64,000 bases of DNA from Gracilaria domingensis (Eukaryota > Rhodophyta > Florideophyceae > Gracilariales > Gracilariaceae), in the NCBI GenBank assembly GCA_022539475.1, contig VCMS01000008.1, forward strand, positions 372,001 to 436,000. Direction: 5' to 3'. The notes below the pieces were generated by a model, which was not told the DNA's origin, ran no database searches, and saw nothing but the letters and a program-made list of their open reading frames with translations. The position numbers and the translations under genes are program-made. Position 1 is the stretch's first letter. Each line of letters starts with the position of its first letter. Shown here piece after piece: positions 32,477 through 44,769 of this stretch.

Positions 32477-33640
32477 GTAGGGAAAAATGCAGACCACATT
32501 CCGAGAGAGTAGGATGACATGTTTATGTCATCACACGCCACTGATCTACATTCATACGCTACTTGTTATAAGTCCGGAGCATTACCACCATGCTGGGAGG
32601 AGATGCCCTTTGCCAAAACCTACCGTGATTTTCGGCACAAGGTATCCTGACCTTTCTTGTTTGCCGATTACGCTCGACAGCTTGCAAAGGAGTTGAAAAG
32701 TTCTGCTACAGTGCGACAAACAAAATCTGGATCACATTCAAGTTGGAATCATAGTGTGTCTGTAGCAGAATTCTAACCCAACCATTTGGTAAGCATTTAG
32801 TCTTTGTATCACAGTTTGTTGTCCAAAAGTAAAATCGAGAAGACGATGTACAGCGCTCTCTAGCCAGACCTCATTTGCACAGAGAGTTGAAGTGGAAAGA
32901 AACGTATTGTTCTTTGGAATCTTATAGTCATGTTATCACTAAAAATGGTAAGAAATTCAGAAAAAAGGGAGAACCCAAGCAAAACAAATGGTGATCTATT
33001 TGTAGGCAAGCAATTTGTAGGAGATTGTGGGATGATGGCACAAACAAACTGTATTGAAGAGAGCAACAACAATTCAAGTAGAGTTGGAGAAGTTGGAAGA
33101 AAAAATTAACCAGAAATGTGGTGTGCGTAAAAGAATACAACATGTGAAATGAATCAATTATGTTCTGTACGACTGGTACGTTGTTTCCAGAAAAGTAAAT
33201 TGACTCAGACAGTAGGCGAGTTCCAATCCATTGTCACTGCAATCGATTCCAATTCTTCATTATATTTCACCGATTGCTCGGTACACTGTGATGGCAAATT
33301 CTTACTGCACATTAAGAGTCAATCAAAATCGCGATTGCTCGGACTCCATAGGATTGCAATCGAGATTTACTTAGAATTCGCAATCGCAATCGCGATTACC
33401 ATAATCCTGCAATCACACTCAAAGTGACCAGCGACATCTTAGCAGACAGCACCAGTAATTCGAACACAGAAACACAAGTCTGTACCGTTTAAGACTGCTC
33501 ACTACAAAGCATTCGACTTTCGTAAACTTTCCACTTCCATCTCTAGGATATCTCAACAAATCTAGATAGTCAGGTTTACTGGCCGCCGGCGGCCACCGCT
33601 AACTCGAGACCCGCACAACATAGAATGGAACTTGTGATTT
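32477..33640. other. Broken continuation of the nuclease region, then gene-free DNA
   Basis: Pieces such as the plus frame 32487-32696 look protein-like but are separated by stops. From 33220 to 33415 the sequence is dominated by short self-complementary words (GATTGCAATC, AATCGCGATT, CGCAATCGCAATCGCG). No gene is visible in 33430-33640. Confidence 0.4.
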
Positions 33641-34428
33641 TTTCTTGGTTTTATTGCAGAGGTTGAACGTTTATGCTCAATTGAGCCTTGCATATTGCAA
33701 AAACCTAAAATGAACACTACTCCGCTGTTGTTTGAAGTTATTACTTATCTGAAAGTGAGATCGATGTTTTGGAATTTGCAAACGGTACGGAAGGCGTTCT
33801 ACCTGGTTAAGAGCAATTTCGATAGTGCACGTGAGTCTTAATTGATTCTTGGGTTTACATTCTTAGTGTTGAAGACAAAAGCTTGGAATGTTGTACTATT
33901 GGATGCCATTCAATGAGCATCAAATAGAACAGCGTGCAGTAGCGCCCGATTTGGACCAAAAAGACTCTTTTCTTGATCATTCACTCATAATGTGCAGAAA
34001 AGAACTGGCTAATGATCAAACTAGTAAATCACCTCGTTAAAGGAGAATATGGAGGTCCAAACTCAAGCAGAGCCGCCAAACCCTTTGGCCACAGTCATTC
34101 TCCATCGCGGACAAAGCGCTCTACCATTGCAGCCGTCATCATATTTGTAGCACGTTTCTTTCAAATCAAATGCAATCTGTGCCGCGATACGACGAAAATG
34201 AGGAGAGCAAAAAAGACCAAAAGAAGTGCCAATTTGACGATATCTCGGCAACCTACGATGATAAAGACGACACCGAAGAGTTTTTAGTAGAAGTCTTGGG
34301 TTCAATTGAAGAACAAAAGTTGCTCGACTCAAACTCTTACTGTTCACAGTGGCGGAGAAAAGCGGGATTCATTTAGACAAACCTCAACTCATTCCACGTA
34401 GCTTTGCGCATAAGAGAAAACTTGGATT

Positions 34429-34846
34429 CCCTAGAAGAAATTTTGTCCTTTTTGTGCGCGCATTTAGAGTGCAAATTTCGCTTTGCTAAACCACCAAGTG
34501 CACTCTCTGTGTCCGCCATTCGCGTTCCATTTGGACTTTCCTGCAACGGAATTTCAATTTTTTAATAGTTTATTTCATTATTCGGAATGCGCTTGGAGTG
34601 CAACCTGACAACATGGGATGCAACATGCGAGCAATATGCGCTCAGATAGAGTGCAAAGTGTATCGCTTCTAACCGTAACGCACTCCATCAGCTTGGTGCA
34701 TGTTCTCCATTTAGACACCTCGAAATTGAGCTCCAAGCGGACATCGCGTGCGCTCTAAATGAGGTCCATCTGGCATTCTAGTACCATCCATGATTGCCGG
34801 GCAACATCAAATTGCACTCCTCTTTTTCCAAAAATTTCTTTTAGGG
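34429..34846. mobile_element. MITE, CCCTATAAGAAA family, copy B (longer subtype)
   Basis: It is about 418 bp with ends CCCTAGAAGAAATTTTG and, reverse-complemented, CCCTAAAAGAAATTTTTG. Flanks are ATT and GTT, a near-match for a 3-bp target duplication. Its interior (TTTTTAATAGTTTATTTCAT, then GGAGTGCAA) matches copy C rather than A, D and E, so two subtypes share one type of end. Confidence 0.7.
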
Positions 34847-36053
34847 GTTGTTCAGCTTGTCTCTCAATGAGAAATTAACGGCATGTGTCAGAAACTGGAC
34901 AAGTGCTGAACTTATCAGACGCGGGAAAAGAACTAAGTCGTTCCGATTAGACCAACTGCAAGCTTATTTCGTATTTCGGATTAGAGCTAGCAACATTTTT
35001 GCACAGACTCAATCGATTGCAAGACTATTGGTCAAAATCATATTTGTTAGGTATACCGCTCTTCAAGAAAACAATGAGCCGAGACATATTTCTGTAAATA
35101 ATAGCAGCACTCCAACTCTATCCTTCGCATGATGCCAACGTCGCTCTTGAAGACCCTTTGTGGCATAGCCGTCGGATCTGACAACATTTTGCCAGGAATA
35201 CTGCATCATTGGCAGTACTTGTCAGAGTAAGCTCGCTTGATGAGAATACTATAAGGGGCAAAGGACGAACAACGGCCCGGTTATATATGAAATCAAAACC
35301 TCTAAGGTTTGGGAATGGATTTGACACTGTGGTGTGCTGGGCTCATGAGCATCTGCATAGCTTTCAGGACAATGGTGCTGGAAACAGAACTGTTCTCACG
35401 CCGGTCGAGAGTTATACGTCTCTACTCCGGGAGCTTCGTGGGGCGGTAGAATCATCGGGGGATGTGTGAGAGATTGAGGCTTGATCGAAAAATAGATGGA
35501 ACACTGGTTGGGAAAGGAAAGCTCACGGCGCTTGGTATGCACGGATGGCACATTAGACGCATATAAACCCAGTTTCGGTTGAGAGAAGGTCGATGGTTAT
35601 GGACAAATTCCACGTGCGTCACGCTGTAGCCCCTCAATATTGTAGCCTCATTGACAATGGGTGCAAGGTTCTGGGCACAGTTCGATTTAGAAATGTTGAT
35701 GGCGTCAATCGGTCAGTGGCAGAGGAGGCATTCGAGGGCCTAAAGCATACCAAAAGCTGAGAATAGAAGTTGGTTCAGCTCCTGGAGAGTGAGAAAGGCA
35801 CAACTTCGACACTATGCATTGCGGAGAAGACTGGTTCTATTGTATTGAAAGACAAAACTGTTGTTACGTTCTATTGCAACGACCTTTCATACACTCCGAC
35901 TCTGCCGATTCATATTCCAGATAAGCAAGCCTCGAAATGCGTGCATGGTCTCGCTCCCCTGATGCCTTGGACTGGTAACGGATCTATGACTTGCAAGACT
36001 TTACAAGTGCTATCACTTATCGTTGCCTATAATCTCTTTATGAACGAAGTTGA

Positions 36054-36471
36054 CCCTACAAGAGATTTTTTCGATTTTGTGAGCGGAAATGTAGCGCAAG
36101 TAATGGGATGCTCACTATCTAACAGCATTCCGATTGTACGACGTGTGCGTTCCAATGTGACACCCATAGCAGAGCATTTTAACTTTTTAATAGTTTATTT
36201 CATTATTGTGAGTGCGTTTGGAGTGCAAGCTGATATCGGCGGCTGATATCGGCGGGGGGGGGGCGAAGTACGGACAATGTGGGCCCAGATGCAGTGCAAC
36301 ATGTATCACCTACACTCCAAATGGCCTTTCCAACTGTAACACCCAGAAATTAGGTTGCATTCGCACGTGGCGAGCACTCATTTCGCCGTCCGCTCAGCAC
36401 CCATGCGTCATCCATTGGTGCCATCCGACCTCAAATTGCACTCCTTTTTTATCCAGAGCTTTCTCATTGGG
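36054..36471. mobile_element. MITE, CCCTATAAGAAA family, copy C
   Basis: It is 418 bp with ends CCCTACAAGAGATTTTTTC and, reverse-complemented, CCCAATGAGAAAGC, flanked by TGA on both sides (36051-36053 and 36472-36474). It sits inside the piggyBac transposase directly after the VD of the YN.yM..VD motif, and its removal keeps the frame. Inside are a 13-bp tandem repeat and a run of ten G at about 36228-36263. Confidence 0.85.
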
Positions 36472-36510
36472 TGATCGATTGGATCAATTCAGTTCGACTG
36501 CACCCAGAAT

Positions 36511-36904
36511 CCCAATAAGAAATTTTTTCAAAATTGTGAACCTAACATGAAGGCGATCGGATGTTGTAGACCCTCATATTACATTCATTAACCCCTCCGC
36601 GCGATCTCCGTTCTGGCACGGTGCATATTAAATTAACAATTTTTTTCAGTTTTGTGAATGTCATATGAGGGTGTGCTGAGGTTGTTCTCATTGCATGGTA
36701 GGCTGTTGTGAGTGCGTTATGACAGTTGCACTATCGTTTCCCAATCCTCTAACACTCACAGCACATTCCCTTTTGGCACCCTAAATGAAGTCATAGAAGG
36801 CGATTTCAATTCTCCGTTCCACCACATAGTGAGCTCCTATTTTTGAAAAACCATCCAATTTACATCCGCGCGTGATCCGCAATCCGCAAAAATCTCTTAT
36901 AGGG
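36511..36904. mobile_element. MITE, CCCTATAAGAAA family, copy D
   Basis: It is 394 bp with ends CCCAATAAGAAATTTTTTC and, reverse-complemented, CCCTATAAGAGATTTTTG, flanked by AAT on both sides (36508-36510 and 36905-36907). It lies only 39 bases after copy C in the same transposase gene, and its removal again keeps the frame. Confidence 0.85.
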
Positions 36905-37223
36905 AATGAGAAAAGAACGCCACCTCACCATGAGAGTTATCAGGTTCGTACTCGACGCCAGCATACTAAATGCCCATGCCTTGCTCCACGCAATCTCCAA
37001 GCCCGGACATACAATCATTGAAATCAATCTTATGAAGAGAAGAAGTTTCCTTCAATTGGTTGCGGCACAAAACGAATACCGTTGCAGAGGTCGTCTTAAT
37101 CAGCTGCTCGTCTCACAACCACCTCCTCAAATAATACGTCCGATTCCAATGCGTCCTCGGCATCTATACAGCACTTCTTTTCTGAGAATGAGGCCAGAAA
37201 AGCGTCCATTGTGTGGTTTGTAA

Positions 37224-38715
37224 CCTTCTAGTCAATAAAGAAAAGAGGGTTATACTATGTACCGAGGCAGAAAAGCTAGAGTAAGTCCTCATTAAGATTT
37301 CATCCACGCTTCATGAAGAATTCTGTAGGTTCTCTGTTCATTGATTAGTCGGCACCCCGCGGCATACGCCCCACGTTACCAAGCGCAGCCTCGCATCCAA
37401 GAGCCCGTCGGCGCATTGCAGCAGCTAGTACGCGCGCTCCCCCAGCTGTAACGTCCCCAACCCACCTCGTGGCCGCTGCGGCTTCTGCTGACGTTCCCAG
37501 TGCCGCACTTGGTGGCGCTCCCAGTGTCGCTTCCCCTTCCTCGTCCTTCTTCGCCTCCCACATCGATCACTTCTCTCACTCAACGAATACTCCTGCGACG
37601 CCCACTCGTCGTCGATTGCGAAACTCGGGCACACTCTCACCGCTCTCTGGCTACCACAAAGACCTGCCGCACCTGCGTCGCAGCTACAGGCATAGCCGCT
37701 GTCGGCGACAATGACACATCGCGAATCGCCTCTGTAACGCTTTCTGCGTATACATCCGCTCAGGTGCACCTCGTCGACGGTGGTGGTTCGCTGGTAACTG
37801 CGGTGTGGCGTCGATGGCCAGCATTGAGCGTCCTCTTTGAGCTAGAGTCTTGAGAAGTAGTCAAAGCTTAACAACGAGCGTCTCTGAGAGAAGCGGATCT
37901 GAAAAGAACCGAAGTTCCTGTCATAGTCAGAAGCTCGGAACAGCGCAAGCCGTGCTGCTGTCGTTTACTCCCGCCCCACAGCGCTATTTACGCTACCGCA
38001 GAAAACCACAAAGATTATCAAAGACGAATGTTTCCATGTGAGCCTTGAAACATCAGCGCTTGTAACTTTTCCCTGTGACTCGCTAATGTTTGTAACCATC
38101 TGCGCAATTGGCCTATACGCCAGTGTTCTGTCTAGCAAACATCGGACCTGGGCCATTCAAGTTTTATGCCGCAGGGTGAGAACTAAAATCGGTGTTGGTG
38201 ATCTTGAATTGTACTGCTGACGAAAAGAAACTATGCAAAGCATGAACAATTTCAATGCCCTCATCAATAACCTTCTATGTGTATGAAGCACAGGAGAGGT
38301 TTCTTGGATAATTGTCCTTACCAAGTGTTGGTAGGCAGCCACGTTAAAATATTAAGTTCTTCCGCGTCGCAATGTTCCTGCAAAACATGTCCTCTTTGTC
38401 TGCAATGCAAGTGCAACAAATGGGTTGAGCATCCGAAATATGTCTCCACAATCTGCAATGCAATTTGGTCAATGTTTTTAATTGCCTTCTGCCCAGTGAC
38501 AAAGGTGTTAAAGCACAACAAAGTTCCAAGCTGAAAAACGATGTCGGAATAGAGAAGGCGGCGCACAACAGAGAGGTTTCGAAAGGTTTCTTCATCAAAG
38601 AAAAGAAATCGTCAAGACTAGACGGATCTACAAGACCTCATACATTTATGGCATCCTCTAGAAGATTTGCGGCCTATTTATCGGCTGCAATTAGGCGTTT
38701 CGGGATTTGGTTTTG
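37224..38715. other. No supported gene; GC-rich patch at 37360-37830
   Basis: The GC-rich patch has open frames on both strands (plus 37500-37853, minus 37425-37769) rich in Ala, Ser, Pro and Arg, with no domain to choose between them. The remaining 37860-38715 has only short frames. It may hold a worn host exon or gag-like sequence; I cannot tell. Confidence 0.4.
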
Positions 38716-40770
38716 CTAGTTTCCGTCTGGGATGCTAGGAATAGACGCTGGAATACTGTCAATATTGCAATAAAGGAAAAGTGATATGTCAACAAAAGCG
38801 CAATCTAATCGACTTTTCTGCGACATTAGCAGCGCGCCAGCTGTTCCAAAATCACGCCCTATTTGTGAGGATGGAGCGGGGTGTTCCAGAACTGCCCTCG
38901 AAGCTAGACTCAGCTTCGGATACCTCGATTGGTTTGACTTCGACCAGCGTAATAGACTTGATGTGGTGAGATCTTTCGCCCGCACAGGTTCTGACGTGAC
39001 ACATTTTTCAATCTCTTCTTGTATATCCTCTTCAAGTGATGGTGGTGATGCTGATCCCAGAAGTTCATCCTGCTCATGTTCGAAGAGATTCCAAACTCTG
39101 TAGTGCCCTGCAGAGGCATTGTTCAAGTTGAGTGTAGCGCTGCGCACATTTTTCGCTTGTTCATTTGGAGAATTCTGTGAAAGTGCAATAATATATCTGT
39201 ATTCTGCGAAGCTCACCGCAAGGTCAACGGACTACTGCAGTACCTGATTTCGCGTGCTTTGTGCATCTTTCGAAGGAGGAATATGATTAAAGCAAGAAAG
39301 CTTGTGAAACGGGGGGGTGCATGAAGACTGGTAACTCAACGAAGAAGAAGCGAGATGTTACTCTATGCCCAGAGTAGAAGCGCTTCGTTACGGCATCCTT
39401 AAGAAGCGCCCTAGTTTTCTCAGCTACCTATAAGAGATCTTGTACGTCAACGATTCGAGCGGTGCGAACGGTACCACGATCTGCACTATCGGAAGTGTCG
39501 AAGATCGGGAGTGCGGCTTGGAGGTCGAACAGGGTGGTGTTTAACCGACAAAGAGCCAGAAAGATGCAATTGAAGACGGATATGTGGTGGCTTATGCCTG
39601 ATCGAATATTTCAGAAAGTGGCAACATTAGAGAGAATAGGTGGAATAAGGTGCCCCGTTCATGTAGCAGAGGGAACGGTTTGTCTTCATAGCGCACATAG
39701 TGCTTCTCCAAAAAGAACTAAAGCTTCAAAAATCGTTCAAAAATCCCCACATTCAAAATCCATCGATGCTCCCCGTCCTGCAATAAACCAATACGCCTTT
39801 TCCTTTCCGATGCTTGTACTCGAATTGACTACAGATGGCAGGAATTTGATTCATGTGCTCAATAATTAGTTTTATATCTATGACGAGACTTCTCGCTGCA
39901 CGGTTTTTGACATATTGTATCTCCGGAGAGGTTCCAAAGGCTTCATCACAAGCACAGTTTAATAAATGGGAGAGGCACCAGTCCCCCCGAGACCCAGGTA
40001 ATAGCGGAAAGCAACGCCGTTTAACATTAGAAAAACTTTCAGACGCAAAATTCATTACCAGATCCGGTGGAATATTGAACTCAGCAAGTGTCTTTTGAAA
40101 CCAAAAGTTAGGCACACCCGACAGTTTGGTGCTCTCTATCAACGACTGGTCAGGAGAAGAATGGCAACCAGGCAGTAGAAATGACTGTAACTGCCACTCA
40201 TCGTTAACAAAAAAATACACGCACTCGAAAACACTTATTTCGTGAGCTATTGCTCGTCCGGAGATCAACCTTAAAACTTAGGAACGGTATAGTACTCTTA
40301 CGACACCTATATCCATCTTTTTAGCAGTCTTCTTTGTGCAACATAAATAAATCTGTACTAGAAGCTTATTCACATATTTCGATAACATTGAGGTGTTGAA
40401 TTCGTTTCTGAGATCAATCATAGATACAGGACTGCGAAACTACATACAATTCGGTATTTGAGGGGAGCCAAAAGCTCTTTGATCACAAGCCGTGCCAAAA
40501 GCAATTCATGATATCGTTATGGATTTTTTCTCAAGAGTATCTTTTTTTCCTTTGTAACCTTAGTCTTAAATATTGACTCTGTCTGCCAAAATCTCTTAGA
40601 TCTCTCTGATGTGATCTTTTGAAGTGTTTCTAGATGATCCATTATGTTACTGTAACTGTTCCTGATTTTAATGTCACGCGTGCGTAGTGAAATGTGACAA
40701 CGCAAATACTGGTATTCGCCATTATTAATTTCAAGTATGAATCTTTCGTCTCTAATAACGAATCTGTTGG
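38716..40770 (-). pseudogene. hAT-type transposase relic
   Basis: The minus frame 39216-38716 ends with a hAT dimerisation domain: LLRWSKSNQSRYPKLSLASRAVLEHPAPSS (only the first part given here: LLRWSKSNQSRYPKL, then HPAPSSQIGRDF). The minus frame 40268-39753 holds a central hAT segment (YFFVNDEWQLQSF; DWCLSHLLNCACDEAFG). Broken frames at 39750-39220 join them. A BED-finger-like piece (SYSNIMDHLETLQ) lies at 40705-40600. Stops and frameshifts break it in at least five places. hAT enzymes make 8-bp target duplications; I did not locate the element ends. Confidence 0.65.
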
Positions 40771-41388
40771 GATTTTGAGGAAGGATCAGGAGAAATGTTG
40801 CCTTGTTTTAAAGCTTGAACTTCTGGTGTTGTGCACGCCTTCTGTGGGTTATAGTACTTGAAATGCTCAGATAGGTAGTCCTTTGAAACGTTGTTGATTT
40901 ATTGCTGGTTTGGTTCGGTGTTTTGGTGCATTTTATCCTCTCGGGATATGATATTTATTGGTTGGTAATTACTATTACTTTCTTGGAAAGTAAACAAAGT
41001 TGTATTCTATGTTCAAGTGTCTATAATTACCACTAGTTCAAATTTGGATTTTGAATGGGTAAATTGGTTTTATTCAAATGCTTTGAATGGTTTGACTGGT
41101 GAGCAAACATGTTCATTCAAATGGTTTTCCAAGCTTGATTCGTGAACCCCCATTTCCATTAGACCTTTGACGCATAGGGAAAATAAATGATGGTCTGTAC
41201 AGTATTTTGGCAAACAATTTCGTTTGCTTGTAGAAATCCTAGTATCTGATCTAATAAAAAAATTGGAACAATGCTTAACATAAATTAGTTTTATACAGCA
41301 CCTCAGAGCAGTCATTCAGTGGAAAAGAGATATATCTCTATATGCGCATATAACAGCGATGAAAGTAAAACATCATGTCTTCTAAGAA
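40771..41388. other. AT-rich, no supported gene
   Basis: Only short frames are present, including a minus one at 41070-41315 without a domain. It is probably spacer or element end between the hAT and DDE_4 relics. Confidence 0.5.
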
Positions 41389-42675
41389 ATGGTTGAGTAT
41401 ATAAGAGATTCATTAGTCTTTACTATCTTTGGTAGACACTACGCACACTATCCCTTCACGAATATTCGAAATCAACCTCTTTCTGCCTCTCACGTAGCAC
41501 AGTGTGTCAATTTGCTTGCAGCCGGGGCATTTGAGCCTCAGTGCAGCTTAGAACAATTTTCGAAACAAGAAACCAGCACCGGTTCTGATGAAAAAAATGA
41601 GAGTGAATGTCCAATTTTCGATTTTTTTAAAATACGGCAGTCCAACTATTCTAATTATTACTAATTTTTCTGCCGACAAATTTCAAGATATTTAGATGAA
41701 AGTCAACAAAATTACCGCAGAACAGTAGAATACTGATAGGGTAGGAAGATATAATTTTACAGCCAAGGATATATTTTTTTGTGACATCGTCTTCACTGAA
41801 GCGTGGTAGAAAGTCTGATGTTTTAGCGCAGATGTTTAATATCAACTGATCATCATTTCAGAGAGTTATTTCGAACTTTTTTTCGGCAGTAGCGCCAGAA
41901 CTATTACATGCATTTACAAAAGGAAATAATGGTGCTTTATCTATGAGAAACTTCTAAACAGCGATTTAGGATTTTCCAACTATTGCTATTGCCGATATGC
42001 CACCAATGCTATTTTTCAGCATTCTTGTCGACCTTCTGGAAGTATGGAGGAAGAGAAGAAAATGTTTTAGTGGCAAGGATAAGCTCTACAGATTTAACGA
42101 TTCCCTTTTGCGGAGCAAAATAATCTTACAGAAGTTTCTGTTCTGCCTAATATATTGGCACTTTTGACTTCCTCTCATTTTCCTGGATCAAAAGCGCACA
42201 TTGATATTTTTCAGGAAAATACTGAGCATCAGAAGACTGTCTTGGAAGAAAAGTGAGACGAGACTAATAATTTATCATTGACAATGAGGGACTTTTGTCG
42301 CAGTACGGAAAATATTACATTTTCATGGATGAAGGGTACCACGGTGTTGTCGAAAGCATAAAAGCAATTATACCAAAGAAAGAGCAGCGAAGGGGAAATT
42401 TATCATTTGTAGATGAAGATCGAAATTCTAAGATTTCAAGGCATAGAATTATTGTGGAAAATTATTTTGGTCGTCTGACGCAGTTGTGGGCTGTAGTCGG
42501 GTCTAAATATCGTTGGGCTGAGTGTGCTTACGATAATATTTTTCTATTTTGTGTGGCTTGGAAGAAAGATCATATCATAAGCCATCCGGTGCGCAGCACT
42601 GACGGTGAATTTTATGATCAGTTTGGTAACCGTCTGAAAGCTATTGCGAGCTATTGCGACGGAAAAAATCGCTAA
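41389..42675 (+). pseudogene. DDE_4 transposase relic (Harbinger/ISL2EU-like)
   Basis: The frame 42295-42675 reads FMDEGYHGVVESI (the second catalytic Asp region), RIIVENYFGRLTQLW (the Glu-bearing 'VENyFGRl' motif), KYRW, HPVRSTDGEFYDQFGNRL. These are the C-terminal landmarks of DDE_4-family transposases. Just upstream, SSHFPGSKAHIDIF near 42180 is the 'yPGS..D' region in another frame. An N-terminal frame at 41389-41664 is plausibly part of it. The catalytic N-terminal Asp was not found and stops intervene at 41670-42170, so the gene is dead. The region is markedly AT-rich, unlike the Harbinger-like relics at 53-56 kb. Confidence 0.65.
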
Positions 42676-43519
42676 GTCCTCAATGGCTCAAGAAAAAAGT
42701 ATAGACTTAAGCGTCACCGTCGAATGGATTAAAAATATCGCGTTTTTGGTTCTGATGATGATACTATTAAGCCTGGTTTTTAAGTATGAACTGCGAAACT
42801 TCTTGATTTTTGAGAAGTTTATATGATTTTGTGCATTTTTGTTTGCTTTATTCTTTAGTTCTATACATGCTTTTAGAAACACATGCGTTGTTTTTTGTTT
42901 CATGCTTTATTTTTTTTAATTACATCTATGCGGTTTTATGTGAATTTACCCTCTATGAGAAAGGAAGATCTATTGAAATGCATCCACTGCTTTCACCGAT
43001 GTAAGCTTTTTTTCTAAATACGTTTAAATATACTGTAAGGAGTACTTCGAAAGGCAATTCGAATTGCAGTTGAATGATGAACCATTTAGATCATCCAAAA
43101 ATGTGCTACTCCGGTACTACGTGCCTAGACATCACCCTTTTATGTTCTAGCCACTGACAAGAACAGAAAGAGGAACTTTCTGTATCTCTACAAACCTGCA
43201 TAAGTACCACGCTTCAAGTAAACTAACCTGTCCGTTCCAGTTCCCGCCAGTATGAAGTTCTGCCCCTGTCGCGAAGAAAGTTCTTGCAACACCCACTCGT
43301 TCAGCTTTTCTGTCTGGTTTCCGTCTCTACATAATGTAATGCAGTACCGAAAAGAAATGGCTTCACTTCGATACATACTTGACACAGAGAGCGAACAGCT
43401 ACAACTCTCCCAGCACCAACAGACCTCGAAATCTCCCCTTCCGGCCCCGAATAAACATCAGAATCTTCTCTAGCGCATCTTTGACCACCTGTAGGCGAAT
43501 TGAAACAACCATATCAACC
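42676..43519. other. AT-rich spacer; no supported gene
   Basis: Frames here are short and AT-driven. A minus frame at 43188-43385 and plus frames at 43252-43564 overlap. One of the plus frames may be the 5' part of the Myb/SANT-like gene that MITE E interrupts. Confidence 0.4.
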
Positions 43520-43911
43520 CCCTATAAGAAAATTTTGCGGCTTGTGGATTACGCGCGGATGTAAATTGGATGGTTTTTCAGAATAGGGGGGCCCTATGTG
43601 GTGGAATAGAGGATTAAAATCGCCTCCTATGACCTCATTTGGGGTGCCAAAAGGAAATGTGAAGTGAATGTAAGAGGAGTGGGAAAGGATAGTGCAAGCG
43701 TCATAACGCACTCACAACAGCCTACCATGCAATGAGAACAACCTCAGCACTCCCTCACATGACATTCACAAAACTGAAAAAATTGATAATTTAATGCACC
43801 GTGCCAAAATGGAGGTCGCGCTGAAGGCTTAATGAATGTAATATGAGGGTCCACAACATCAGATCGCCTTCATGTTACGTTCACAATTTTGGAAAACTTT
43901 TTCTTAAAGGG
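43520..43911. mobile_element. MITE, CCCTATAAGAAA family, copy E (inverted relative to A and D)
   Basis: It is 392 bp with ends CCCTATAAGAAAATTTTGCG and, reverse-complemented, CCCTTTAAGAAAAAG, flanked by ACC on both sides (43517-43519 and 43912-43914). Its interior is the reverse complement of copy D with moderate divergence. Confidence 0.85.
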
Positions 43912-44690
43912 ACCAGTTGTAGCAGGAACAGCTATACTGAAGCCGAGAACTCAAAAGCAGCTCCGCTCGAAGGAAAAAACTAACCTCAGGCGTTCCCAGC
44001 GCAATAGATCTAGCAGAAAAACCAGCAAGAAACACAGACCAAGTCCAGAAGAGGACAAGCATATTATATACTCGACGACGTCCGTCTCTTCCTTGATATC
44101 ATAGCACAGCAAGAACCTACGGGCGCGAACGGATGAACACGCGTAGCTGACGAGTTTAATAACGATGTCAATCTGGCGCACAGAGCGCAACGCACGGCAG
44201 ACAGCCTGAAAAAAAAATTCGAGCGCTTAATCCATGAACGGAAGCCGACTGGAGACCCATGTTGTTCACCATTGGTTCGAAAAGCGATGCAGATAAACAA
44301 GGATATACAGGCAAAGTTTTTTGAAGAGGTGTTGGGCAGTCACAGTGACTGCATTAATCTTTCTCCTGAAGAGCTACAGCAGCAAGCACGTGAGGTAAGC
44401 GGTGTAGTTGAAGAACGGAGAAAAAAACACAATCTTGCTCCGCCGGGGCTTCCGGTGCCCAAAAAGTTCCTAAAAGATGTTGCGAAGCACATGGAGCTCA
44501 CAAGCAAAGACGTAGAGAAGGTGGTAGATTGGATATCGCAGATGAGGTTTGAGTTTGAAACTCCTTCGCGCTCTGAGACTGTCACGGCTAAAGACATTAG
44601 AAATATTGTCAGAGATGAGATAAGGGCAGTGAGTGAGCGAAATCAAGCTCATTTGCGCGACGCAGCCACAGAACTTCGAAGTGAAGTTGT
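43912..44690 (+). pseudogene. Myb/SANT-like DNA-binding protein of a Harbinger-type element
   Basis: After frameshifts near 44100-44250, the frame from 44200 reads SLKKKFERLIHERKPTGDPC followed by VRKAMQINKDIQAKF. This matches a trihelix/SANT-like domain (LK.KF..L...kPTGDP..p..V..A..I) found next to Harbinger-type transposases. The frame 44272-44686 continues as a Lys/Glu-rich helical protein and then runs into MITE sequence at 44691. A convergent Harbinger-like transposase lies on the far side of the nested insertions (53794-53057, minus). This is the usual two-gene Harbinger layout, so the two were probably one element. Confidence 0.5.
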
Positions 44691-44769
44691 CCCAGAGAAG
44701 TATACAGATGCTCGAATGATACCTCGTAGATTTGAAATCCGGATGTCTTTCGGATATCATCTGGATATC

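Larger units (their letters stand above)
33641..37223 (+). pseudogene. piggyBac-type transposase, interrupted by three MITEs
   Basis: The catalytic block is clear. SSLDENTIRGKGR with the following YMKSKPLRFG puts the first Asp at about 35239. VMDKFHVR...GTVRFRN puts the second at about 35602. VLKDKTVVTFYCND puts the third at about 35851. IVAYNLFMNEVD (to 36053) is the YN.yM..VD motif. Here MITE C (36054-36471) and then MITE D (36511-36904) intervene, and the protein resumes TMRVIRFVLDASILNAHAL to a stop at 37221-37223. With each MITE and one target copy left out, the reading is continuous across both sites (VDRLDQFSSTAPRMRKERH). Frameshifts in 35100-35770 break the gene independently. The N-terminal part (33641-35130, with MITE B inside) is poorly preserved. 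An AATAAA-like signal follows at 37232. TTAA-flanked ends were not located. Confidence 0.75.

Noticed and set aside
33220-33415. CRISPR-like or satellite array from repeated AATCGCGATT words
   Set aside because: There is no constant repeat or spacer length. The words are short self-complementary pieces without periodicity.
37345-37860. GC-rich host gene
   Set aside because: Both strands are open and low in complexity. Nothing distinguishes a coding strand, and no domain is visible.
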